This document shows positions 7,452 to 16,300 of a stretch of 64,000 nucleotides of DNA, piece after piece; within the stretch, counting starts at the first letter, position 1; each line of letters starts with the position of its first letter. The position numbers and the translations under genes are program-made. This DNA comes from Paenibacillus plantarum (GTDB lineage: Bacteria > Bacillota > Bacilli > Paenibacillales > NBRC-103111). Location of the stretch: NCBI RefSeq assembly GCF_013141695.1, contig NZ_WHNY01000075.1, positions 682,001 to 746,000 on the forward strand. The letters run 5' to 3'. The notes under the pieces are model-generated. The model was not told the DNA's origin and did no database searches. It saw only the letters and a program-made list of their open reading frames with translations.

Positions 7452-8225
7452 GTGCTCAAGCTATTTAAGAAATGGTTTAATCCAACACGGAAGCAAGTAG
7501 ATGCAACAGCAGCGGATATAGAGTTGGACAAAGTACCTGCGCACGTTGCGATAATTATGGATGGAAATGGTCGATGGGCCAAACAACGAGGCTTGCCTCG
7601 CGTAGCAGGTCATCATTCGGGCATGAAAAATGTAAAGAAGATTACAATGGCAGCCAATGATATTGGTGTCAAAGTACTTACCATGTATGCTTTTTCAACT
7701 GAAAATTGGAAACGCCCCAAAGAAGAAGTCGAGTTCCTAATGAAGCTTCCTCAAGAGTTTTTCCCTTTGGAAATTGAAGAATTAATTCAGAACAATGTGC
7801 GTATTCGAATGACCGGTTGGAGAGATGGTCTACCTGACTATACGCTGAAAGCTATAGAAGGTGCGATCGAGCGAACGAAAGAGAACACGGGTCTTATTTT
7901 GAATTTTGCTTTAAATTATGGCGGACGTAAGGAAATCATTGCAGGTGTTCAGGATATGATGAAGGACTTGCAAAACGGGAACTTAAACCCGGATGATTTG
8001 AATGAATCACTCTTTTCATCCTATATGTTAACGGCGGATTTGCCTGACCCCGATTTGTTGATTCGTACGAGTGGAGAATTACGATTAAGCAACTTTTTAC
8101 TATGGCAATTAGCGTATTCGGAATTATGGTTCACTGATGCCTATTGGCCAGAATTCACAGAGGACTTATTTATGCAAGCCATTGCTGAATATCAGCGCCG
8201 CGGGAGAAGATACGGTGGTATTTAA
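7452..8225 (+). CDS. uppS: Undecaprenyl diphosphate synthase (cis-prenyltransferase)
   Basis: 257 residues from GTG 7452, 7 bases after GGGAGG. An upstream in-frame TTG at 7437 would put the ribosome site inside the gene. The signature HVAIIMDGNGRWAKQRGLPRVAGH carries the catalytic Asp. YAFSTENWKRP and the C-terminal DLLIRTSGELRLSNFLLWQ and YSELWF are also present. It condenses isopentenyl diphosphate onto farnesyl diphosphate to make the C55 lipid carrier for wall synthesis. An N-terminal extension of about 25 residues precedes the domain. It is first in the uppS-cdsA-dxr-rseP-proS run. Confidence 0.96.
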   Translation: MLKLFKKWFNPTRKQVDATAADIELDKVPAHVAIIMDGNGRWAKQRGLPRVAGHHSGMKNVKKITMAANDIGVKVLTMYAFSTENWKRPKEEVEFLMKLPQEFFPLEIEELIQNNVRIRMTGWRDGLPDYTLKAIEGAIERTKENTGLILNFALNYGGRKEIIAGVQDMMKDLQNGNLNPDDLNESLFSSYMLTADLPDPDLLIRTSGELRLSNFLLWQLAYSELWFTDAYWPEFTEDLFMQAIAEYQRRGRRYGGI

Positions 8226-8300
8226 CATCTGATTGTGTAATCGTTTTTCACTAAAAAGGATGACTTAGAGATAAACGTTGTTCATCTAGGGGGATTCAAC

Positions 8301-9095
8301 TTGAAACAAAGGATCATAACTGGCGTCATAGCAGGTCTTGCATTCATTACTCTTCTAGTACTTGGTGATTTGTGGTATGCAGGATTAATCGTACTCTGTT
8401 CAATTATTGGATACCGCGAGTATTTACAAATGAATGGGTATATGCCATTTAAACTAACAGCTATTGCTGGACTTATAGTACTTTTATGTTTAACGATCCC
8501 TTGGGGGTTGTTAGGTATAACATGGACAATTTCGTTTACAACTGTTATTTGGTTTGCTATGTTTTTGTTGCTTTTCATAACAGTAGCTTCCAAGAATAAA
8601 ATAACGATTGATCAAGTATCTGTGATTTTACTAGGCGTTGTTTATATTGGATTTGGCTTCAACTATATGATAGAGGCACGTTTGGCGGATAATGGATTGT
8701 TTTGGTCGATCATGGTGTTTGTTTGTATTTGGGCTTCTGATGCAGGTGCTTATTTTGTCGGTTCGAAGTTAGGCAAGCACCCGCTATGGCCTCAAATAAG
8801 TCCTAAAAAGTCGATTGAAGGAGCGCTAGGCGGAGTAGTTATTGCGATGATTTTGGCAGTATGCTTTGCTTTGTACGCACCGGATCTCTTAAGTGTAGGG
8901 AAATCACTCCTGTTAGGATTTGTTATTGCTGTAGTAGGACAAATTGGTGACTTAATTCAATCCGCTTATAAGCGTGTTAAAGGAATTAAAGACACGGGAA
9001 CTTTGCTGCCAGGTCATGGTGGTGTACTCGATCGGATGGATAGTTGGTTAATTGTTTTCCCCTTTATCTATTTGCTCAATTTGATTCCTAACTAA
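8301..9095 (+). CDS. cdsA: Phosphatidate cytidylyltransferase (CDP-diacylglycerol synthase)
   Basis: 264 residues starting at TTG 8301 after TAGGGGG. The protein is very hydrophobic, with about seven or eight membrane spans. The family signature near the C-terminus reads SAYKRVKGIKDTGTLLPGHG followed by GVLDRMDS, with the metal-binding acidic residues. It makes CDP-diacylglycerol from phosphatidate and CTP, the precursor used by PgsA (also in this window at 52106). The 75 bases upstream hold nothing I recognise beyond the ribosome site. Confidence 0.95.
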   Translation: MKQRIITGVIAGLAFITLLVLGDLWYAGLIVLCSIIGYREYLQMNGYMPFKLTAIAGLIVLLCLTIPWGLLGITWTISFTTVIWFAMFLLLFITVASKNKITIDQVSVILLGVVYIGFGFNYMIEARLADNGLFWSIMVFVCIWASDAGAYFVGSKLGKHPLWPQISPKKSIEGALGGVVIAMILAVCFALYAPDLLSVGKSLLLGFVIAVVGQIGDLIQSAYKRVKGIKDTGTLLPGHGGVLDRMDSWLIVFPFIYLLNLIPN

Positions 9096-9118
9096 TTTTC
9101 ATAAGCTGGGGTGAACAT

Positions 9119-10264
9119 ATGAAGAAAATTGCCATCTTGGGATCGACAGGTTCCATTGGGACTCAAACCTTGGATCTTGTACAGCATTCGCCAGAAAAGT
9201 TTCAGGTCGAGGCAATATCAGCAGGGTATAACAGTGATCTTGTCATTGAGCAGGCTAACCAATTTCGACCTAAGCTCGTTTCTGTTGCTACGAAGGAATT
9301 AGCTGAAAATGTTGCTAGGCAAATACCATCAAACATTAAGGTTCTTTATGGTGAAGCTGGGTTGTTGGAGGTCGCTGCTGCGACAGATGCGGACTTGCTT
9401 GTAAGTGCATTGGTGGGGAGTCAAGGATTAAGACCAACTTTGGCCGCGATTGAAGCAGGTAAAGATATTGGACTAGCCAACAAGGAGACCTTAGTAAGTG
9501 CAGGTCACATTGTAACTGAAGCCGCTTCTCGAAAAGGTGTTGCCTTATTACCTATAGATAGCGAGCATTCTGCGATTTTTCAATGTTTGAATGGTGAGAA
9601 GCGTTCTCAAATTGCTCAAATCACGATTACAGCTTCAGGTGGCTCATTCCGCGATCGTACGCGTGAACAATTAGTAGGTGTTACCGTGGAGGATGCACTA
9701 AAGCATCCGAATTGGTCGATGGGTGCCAAAATTACGATTGACTCTGCAACAATGGTGAATAAAGGTCTTGAAGTAATGGAAGCGCACTGGCTTTTCGGGT
9801 TAGCATATGAGGATATCAAAGTGTTGCTTCATCCGGAAAGTGTCATTCACTCTTACGTTGAATTTGTTGATCATAGTGTTATCGCTCAGTTAGGTAATCC
9901 GGATATGAGGGTTCCCATCCAGTATGCGTTAACGTATCCAGATCGCTATCCAACACCAACAACAAGATTAGACCTAGCCGCAATCGGTAAACTTCATTTC
10001 CGTGAGATGGATTATACACGATTCCCTTGCTTGCGCATGGCGTTTGAAAGTGGTAAACAAGGTGGAATTACGCCTACTGTGTATAATGCTGCTAATGAAA
10101 TTGCGGTGGCTCGTTTCCTTAAGGGTGACATTTCATTTCTACAAATTGAGGATATTATCGAAGCTTCTTTGCAAAAACATGAATCATATGCTAATCCTAC
10201 AATTGAAGTTATTCACGAACAAGATCAATGGGCTAGATCGTTTGCAGCGTCTATCCGTTTCTAA
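9119..10264 (+). CDS. dxr: 1-deoxy-D-xylulose 5-phosphate reductoisomerase
   Basis: 381 residues, ATG 9119. It is the NADPH-dependent enzyme that converts DXP to MEP in the non-mevalonate isoprenoid route. Seen: the dinucleotide loop ILGSTGSIGTQTLDLV at the N-terminus, LANKETLVSAG, the metal and substrate site LLPIDSEHSAIFQCL, and HPNWSMGAKITIDSATMVNKGLE in the catalytic loop. It lies between cdsA and rseP as in B. subtilis, and supplies the pathway that uppS draws on. Confidence 0.97.
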   Translation: MKKIAILGSTGSIGTQTLDLVQHSPEKFQVEAISAGYNSDLVIEQANQFRPKLVSVATKELAENVARQIPSNIKVLYGEAGLLEVAAATDADLLVSALVGSQGLRPTLAAIEAGKDIGLANKETLVSAGHIVTEAASRKGVALLPIDSEHSAIFQCLNGEKRSQIAQITITASGGSFRDRTREQLVGVTVEDALKHPNWSMGAKITIDSATMVNKGLEVMEAHWLFGLAYEDIKVLLHPESVIHSYVEFVDHSVIAQLGNPDMRVPIQYALTYPDRYPTPTTRLDLAAIGKLHFREMDYTRFPCLRMAFESGKQGGITPTVYNAANEIAVARFLKGDISFLQIEDIIEASLQKHESYANPTIEVIHEQDQWARSFAASIRF

Positions 10265-10271
10265 ATGTCAG

Positions 10272-10312
10272 GAAGAGATGAGGTCAGCTTGCATGGCTCA
10301 GCTCTTCTTTTC
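10272..10312 (+). terminator. Terminator after dxr
   Basis: GAAGAG-A-TGAG (10272-10282) pairs with CTCA-G-CTCTTC (10297-10307) with one internal mismatch, followed by a T-rich tail. It separates dxr from the rseP leader. Confidence 0.7.
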
Positions 10313-10410
10313 AATTTCCGACACTGAGGTTGTAAAGTAAAGTCTATATATTTCACTTAGTTCGTTTAATGACCTGTACGGGCATAGCTTGTATTCAGCC
10401 GTTCAATAGT

Positions 10411-10520
10411 GGTAATCTAAGAACAAGAACAGCTGATCTGAAGTAGATGCTTAGAAGGTAGACTCATTTACCGTAAGCGCCGGGTCATTGCTACATAAGG
10501 TAGTTTTCTGAAAGAAAACC
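10411..10520 (+). promoter_or_regulatory. Structured leader upstream of rseP
   Basis: The 274-base gap between dxr and rseP holds a long-range helix: GGTAA-TCTAAG (10411-10421) can pair with CTTAGA (10450-10455) and TTACC (10468-10472). A second small hairpin, GTTTTC-TGAAA-GAAAAC, lies at 10503-10519 just before the ribosome site. An AT-rich TATATT occurs at 10347, but no clear -35 goes with it. I see no T-box or known riboswitch consensus. A regulatory role is inference from the pairing alone. Confidence 0.4.
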
Positions 10521-10538
10521 CGAAGGAGGAAATACGAC

Positions 10539-11798
10539 TTGTCGGCTATTGAAGTTGGTTTAAAGGTAATTCTGCTGTTTTTCGTTCTAGTTACGATTCA
10601 TGAATGGGGTCATTTTTACTTTGCAAAACGTGCAGGTATTTTAGTTCGTGAATTTGCGATTGGCTTCGGTCCCAAAATATTTTCATATAAAAAAGGGGAG
10701 ACCCGTTATACGTTACGGATTTTACCGATTGGTGGATTCGTTCGCATGGCAGGTGAAGACCCGGAAATCGTTCAAGTTAATCCTGGACAAACGGTTGCAA
10801 TTAAATTAAACAAACAGAATGAAGTTACATTCTTATATCTAGATCAATTAGATCGTCGTTCAAACGTCATCATCGGTGTCGTAGAACAAATTGATTTAGA
10901 GCGAGCACTTCGCTTATCCCTGGATGTCGACGGTGAGAAAGTGACGTATCCGATTGATCCTCAAGCCATGATGGTGACGAAGGGAACCGAAACCCAAATC
11001 GCTCCATATGATCGTCAATTCGGCTCGAAATCCGTAGGGAAACGTGCCATTGCTATCGTTATGGGACCCGTGATGAATTTTATTCTGGCGATTGTTTTGT
11101 TCTTCATTGTGGTGATCATGTCTGGTGTATTCACGAATGTGAAGCTGGATTCTGTTCTTGCAGGTAAAGCAGGTGAGAAGTCAGGCCTTCAGAAAGGCGA
11201 CATCATTATGTCCATTGATAAGCAGCCTATCGGGGATGATCGGGAGAAACTAGTTACTTCGATACAATCTTCTGCTGGTAAGCCAATGACATGGGTGATC
11301 GATCGTGCAGGGAATCCAATTACACTTCAAGTAACGCCAGAAATGGAAGCAGGAGCTGGGAAGCTTGGTGTTGTCATTAGCGGTGACCGGAGAAGTGCAA
11401 CTTTGGGTGAAGTATTTACAGGGACCTATGATCAGGTAGTAGGTACTACCATAGGAATCGTAACCGGTTTGCAGAAACTCGTTATGCTTCAGTTCAAATT
11501 AGATGATCTCGGTGGGCCTGTGAGAACTGCTCAAGTGTCTGCTGAGTTTGCTAAAATGGGACTGACTTACTTAATTTCATGGGCTGCCACACTAAGTTTA
11601 TACCTAGGTATTTTTAATTTATTGCCAATCCCTGCGCTAGACGGAAGTCGTCTGCTTTTCATGGGCTTAGAAGCATTGAGAGGTAAGCCGATAGACCCGA
11701 ACCGTGAGAGTATGGTTCATTTTGTTGGTTTTGCACTTCTGATGCTGTTGATGGTTGCTGTTACATACAATGATATTTTACGATTGATTAAGGGTTAG
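10539..11798 (+). CDS. rseP: Site-2 intramembrane zinc metalloprotease RseP/RasP
   Basis: 419 residues from TTG 10539 behind GAAGGAGG. The zinc motif HEWGH occupies residues 21-25 inside the first membrane span. A PDZ domain lies at about 200-275 (LAGKAGEKSGLQKGDIIMSIDKQPI). The second active-site element NLLPIPALDGSRL is near the C-terminus (about 365-380), with the final span after it. The family cleaves anti-sigma factors and remnant signal peptides in the membrane; B. subtilis RasP acts on RsiW and FtsL. There is an extra stretch of about 100 residues between the first span and the PDZ domain (about 75-170), including KLNKQNEVTFLYLDQLDRRSN. Confidence 0.93.
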   Translation: MSAIEVGLKVILLFFVLVTIHEWGHFYFAKRAGILVREFAIGFGPKIFSYKKGETRYTLRILPIGGFVRMAGEDPEIVQVNPGQTVAIKLNKQNEVTFLYLDQLDRRSNVIIGVVEQIDLERALRLSLDVDGEKVTYPIDPQAMMVTKGTETQIAPYDRQFGSKSVGKRAIAIVMGPVMNFILAIVLFFIVVIMSGVFTNVKLDSVLAGKAGEKSGLQKGDIIMSIDKQPIGDDREKLVTSIQSSAGKPMTWVIDRAGNPITLQVTPEMEAGAGKLGVVISGDRRSATLGEVFTGTYDQVVGTTIGIVTGLQKLVMLQFKLDDLGGPVRTAQVSAEFAKMGLTYLISWAATLSLYLGIFNLLPIPALDGSRLLFMGLEALRGKPIDPNRESMVHFVGFALLMLLMVAVTYNDILRLIKG

Positions 11799-11819
11799 TC
11801 CTAATCTGTGGGAGGGTTT

Positions 11820-13268
11820 ATGTCAAACGATAAGCAATTTGTTAAAGAAATTACACCACAAGGAGAAGATTTCTCCCGCTGGTATATAGATGTTATTAAG
11901 AAAGCAGATTTAATGAGCTACTCCCCGGTTCGTGGGTGTATCGTGTTCAAACCGGATGGTTATGAAATTTGGGAAAATATTCAACGTGAGTTGGACAGCA
12001 AATTTAAAGAAACGGGTCATCGCAACGCGTACTTCCCGTTATTTATCCCAGAGAGCTTTTTCCAAAAGGAAAAAGAACATGTCGAGGGCTTTAATCCAGA
12101 ACTTCCTTGGGTCACTGAGGCAGGTGGGGAGAAGCTAGAGGAGCGTTTGGCTATCCGTCCAACATCCGAAACGATGATCGGACATATGTATGCCGAATGG
12201 ATTAACTCCTATCGTGATCTACCTTTATTAATCAATCAATGGGCAAACGTAGTTCGTTGGGAGAAGCGCACGTTGCCGTTCCTACGTACAACTGAGTTTT
12301 TATGGCAAGAGGGTCATACTGCGCATGAAGACGAGCAAGATGCTCGACGCGAAACGATGCAAATGCTGGATGTCTATCGTCAATTTGCAGAAGATTTCCT
12401 AGCGATTCCTGTAATTGTGGGTCAAAAAACGCCTTCCGAGAAGTTTGCTGGTGCCATTGATACGTTCTCCATTGAAGCCATGATGAAGGATGGTAAAGCT
12501 GTTCAAGCCGGGACTTCACATTACCTTGGAACGAATTTCGCAGTTGCCTTTGATATCAAATTCTTAGATCGTGAGAATCAACACCAATTTGCACATACAA
12601 CTTCATGGGGAGTTAGTACGCGATTAATTGGTGCACTTATCATGGTTCACGGGGATGACCGCGGATTAGTGTTACCGCCGAAGGTTGCACCTACGCAAGT
12701 TATCATGATTCCAATTGGACCTCCAAAAACGCGTGAACAAGTAATTGGACGGGTAGACGAGTTGTTCGCGGACCTGAAGAAAGCTGGCGTTCGCGTTAAA
12801 GTGGATGATCGTGCAGATCAAAGTCCAGGTTGGAAATTCAATGAGTACGAAATGCGCGGCGTTCCAATTCGCGTAGAGTTAGGTCCTCGCGACATGGAAA
12901 ATGGCGTAGTTGTTCTTGTTTCTCGCGTAAGTGGAGAAAAGAAAATTGTTCAACAGGCTGACTTCGTGCAAGAAGTTCAAAATTTACTTGCTGAGATTCA
13001 TCAGCAGATGTATGATAAAGCGAAGCAATTCCGTGACGAGCATTATATTGCGGTAGATACGATCGATGAGTTTAAGACATTCTTGGAGACGAAACGCGGA
13101 TTTGCCTTGGCTGGCTGGTGTGGATCTAACGCTTGTGAATCACAAGTGAAGGAAGAAACAGGAGCAACAAGTCGTAATATCCCGTTCACACCATCCGAAA
13201 CCAAATCGACTTGTCTTGTATGCGGCGATCCTGCCAAGCATACAGTTGTCTTTGGTCGAAGCTATTAA
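11820..13268 (+). CDS. proS: Prolyl-tRNA synthetase, archaeal/eukaryote-like short type
   Basis: 482 residues from ATG 11820 behind GGAGGG. A class II synthetase that charges tRNA-Pro. Seen: SPVRGCIVFKPDGYEIWENIQ, the RPTSETMIGHMYAEWI and WANVVRWEKRTLPFLRTTEFLWQEGHTAH motifs, an anticodon domain (IMIPIGPPKTREQVIGRVDEL), and a cysteine-bearing C-terminus (AGWCGSNACE ... TCLVCGDPAK) ending in Tyr. These features and the length mark the archaeal/eukaryote-like ProRS. They do not fit the roughly 565-residue bacterial type with an INS editing domain that occupies the same locus in B. subtilis. Confidence 0.95.
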   Translation: MSNDKQFVKEITPQGEDFSRWYIDVIKKADLMSYSPVRGCIVFKPDGYEIWENIQRELDSKFKETGHRNAYFPLFIPESFFQKEKEHVEGFNPELPWVTEAGGEKLEERLAIRPTSETMIGHMYAEWINSYRDLPLLINQWANVVRWEKRTLPFLRTTEFLWQEGHTAHEDEQDARRETMQMLDVYRQFAEDFLAIPVIVGQKTPSEKFAGAIDTFSIEAMMKDGKAVQAGTSHYLGTNFAVAFDIKFLDRENQHQFAHTTSWGVSTRLIGALIMVHGDDRGLVLPPKVAPTQVIMIPIGPPKTREQVIGRVDELFADLKKAGVRVKVDDRADQSPGWKFNEYEMRGVPIRVELGPRDMENGVVVLVSRVSGEKKIVQQADFVQEVQNLLAEIHQQMYDKAKQFRDEHYIAVDTIDEFKTFLETKRGFALAGWCGSNACESQVKEETGATSRNIPFTPSETKSTCLVCGDPAKHTVVFGRSY

Positions 13269-13275
13269 TTACAAT

Positions 13276-13310
13276 CAAGGGCATATGGAGGTCTAACTCC
13301 ATTGCCCTTG
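13276..13310 (+). terminator. Long hairpin between proS and polC
   Basis: The 5' arm 13276-13290 and 3' arm 13297-13310 form a 14-bp stem with a single bulged T and a 6-base loop. The T-rich tail is poor (GTATGTTTTATGG), so it may terminate inefficiently or act as a processing or pausing site rather than as a full terminator. Confidence 0.55.
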
Positions 13311-13334
13311 GTATGTTTTATGGGGAGGCTGTTC

Positions 13335-16300
13335 ATGAGTAATTTGGCTGATAAACGGAATCGCTTTGAGCTTTTGATGCAGCAAGCCGAGATTCCAGCC
13401 GATGTTGTACGGTCATATTTTACAGAAGGCTACATTGATCAAGTAGAGATTAGTCGGAAAAATCGCGACTGGACATTCTATTTGGTGAAAAATGACCTTG
13501 TGCCTCTGACTATTTATCGTTCATTTTGTAAAATGATTCAAGAGAAGTTTGCGCAGATTGCAAAAATTCGGTTTATTTGGAAATATGAACAAGCAGAACC
13601 TGCTGCTCTCGTTGATGAGTATTGGGGATTATTTATGGAATGGTTACAGCGAGAAGTTCCCTCTGTCAATGGATGGATGTCGAAAGCAAGGTTCGAAGTA
13701 CAAGGAAATGCCCTATCGTTGATCATGTTGGATGCTATAGGTCTAGAATTAGCGAAGAAAAAGAATATCGATATGTTTATTCGGAATTTTTTTCATAATT
13801 TTTTTCAAACAGAGCTATCTGTCAAATATGCAATAAGCGATACCACAGAAATCGTTGCGGAATATGAGAAGTTTGCAAAGCAGCGTGAGCAAGGTGAAAA
13901 ATCATATACACAAGAAATCATGATGTCCATTGACATGGAAGAAGAAGAGTCATCCTTGCCTGAGGGTGATCTGAAACTAGTCATGGGCATTGATATAAAA
14001 GAAGTTCCTACGCCACTTAAGGATATCCAAGAAGAAGAGAAGAAAATCGCTGTACAAGGTACGGTATTTGGCTTGGATGTCAAAGAATTGAGAAATGGTA
14101 ATACGTTATTTACTTTTAATATTACGGATTTCAGCGATTCACTAGCTATGAAAGTTTTTGCGAAGACCAAGGACGATGTGAAGATCATGAGTCTTCTTGC
14201 CAATGGGACTTGGATTAGAGCAAGAGGAAAAGTTGAGTATGATCGTTTCATGCAAATTCCTGAGCTGGTGATGATTCCGAATGATCTATACGAAGTGATG
14301 GCACCAAGGGATCGTATGGATGACGCTGCTGAGAAGCGAGTAGAGTTTCATTTGCACACGACGATGAGCACGATGGACGCACTGACACCGATAGATCAAT
14401 ATGTGAAAATGGCGGCCAAATGGGGTCATAAAGCGATCGCTGTTACAGACCATAGCAATATTCAATGTTTTCCTGATGCCGGAAAAGCGGCCAAAAAGCA
14501 TGGGATTAAAGTGATTTATGGTGTTGAAGCGAATGTAGTTAATGATTCGGTTCCTATTGTTATGAATGGACGAGATCTTGATTTAAAGCAAACGACGTAT
14601 GTTATTTTCGACGTGGAGACGACAGGACTATCTGTTATCAATAATCGCATCATTGAGCTTGCTGGTGTGAAAATGCAAGATGGCAAAGAAATTGATCGTT
14701 TCGCCACATTCATCAATCCGCATGAGAAAATTCCATATAACATTCAGCAGTTAACGAATATCAATGACGATATGGTGAAGGATGCCCCCGATATTGAGGA
14801 CGAGTTGCCTAAGTTTGTTGAGTTTATTGGAGACTGTGTGCTTGTCGCACATAACGCGCGATTTGATATGGGCTTTCTTCAAGCTAATTTAAAGCGCATG
14901 AACCTTCCAGAAGTTACGAATGCTGTTCTTGATACGTTAGAACTTGCTAGATTTCTTTTCCCATCCATGAAAAATCATCGATTAAATACTTTATCTGATA
15001 AGTTTAAAGTTGGACTTGATAATCATCACCGTGCGATCGATGACTCGATTGCTCTTGGACATGTGCTATATCATTTAATTAATGAGGCTAATGATCGTCA
15101 AATTACGAGTTTAGCTAAACTAAACGATTATGTGGGGAAAGACCTTTCGAATCAACGGCCTTTTCATTGTTGTATTTACGCACTCAACCCAGTTGGAAAG
15201 AAAAATTTATTTAAACTGATCTCATTGTCACATACAACCTATCTACAGAGAGCTGCGACTATACCCAAAAGTGTATTGGTCGAACATAGAGATGGACTTC
15301 TTGTAACCTCAGGTTGCGAAAAAGGGGAGTTCTTCGAAGCGGTCTTGAACAAAACGATTGAAGAGGCTGAGCAAGTTTCGGAGTTTTACGATATTCTCGA
15401 AATTCAACCAGTTAGCTATAATATGCATCTCGTAGAAAAAGGCTTAGTTGGTTCTAAAGAAGATCTAGAGGATGCTGTTCGTCGTGTTTGTGAAATCGGA
15501 TATAAAACGGGTAAGCCGGTCATCGCGACTGGGAACGTTCATTATTTGAATCCGCGTGAGAAAATGTGTCGGGATATTACGATCAATGGGATTACAGGCT
15601 TTAGTCCACTGAAAGCAGTGAAGAAGCCTGACGCACATTTCCGTACAACGAAAGAAATGCTCGAAGAGTTTAAATTTTTGGGTGAAGAAAAGGCGATTGA
15701 AGTTGTCATTCGCAGTACGAATGATCTTGCAGATCGATTTGAATCTATCGAACTTTTCCCAGACAAGCTATTCACGCCTATTATCGAAGGTGCAGACGAA
15801 GAAATTCGAACAACTTGTTATGATACGGCGAAAAGTATGTATGGGGAAGAGCTTCCCGAAGTCATTATTGCGCGACTAGAGAAAGAACTTGTTCCGATTA
15901 TTAAATTCGGATTCTCTGCCAACTATTTGATATCGGAACGTCTCGTGAAAAAATCGAATGCGGATGGCTATCTGGTAGGTTCTCGGGGATCCGTTGGTTC
16001 CTCTGTCGTTGCCATGATGTTAGGGATTTCGGAAGTTAATCCATTGCCACCTCACTATATATGTCTTTCTTGCAGGCACAGCGAATGGTTCCTAGACGGT
16101 AGCGTTCCGAGTGGTTTCGATTTGCCGAACAAAGTTTGTCCTTCCTGCGGCGGGAATTTAAAAGGGGATGGGCATGACATTCCGTTTGAAACTTTCTTAG
16201 GATTTAAAGGGGACAAGGTTCCCGATATCGATTTGAACTTCTCTGGGGTCTATCAGCCGGTTGCGCATAACTTCACGAAAGAGATCTTTGGACCTAAGAA

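Noticed and set aside
10313..10538. T-box or other aminoacyl-tRNA-responsive leader near rseP-proS
   Set aside because: No T-box sequence or antiterminator consensus could be found, and the structured part stands before rseP, not proS.
13302..13335. Earlier TTG start for polC at 13302
   Set aside because: It lies in the long hairpin after proS and has no ribosome site; ATG 13335 follows GGGGAGG.
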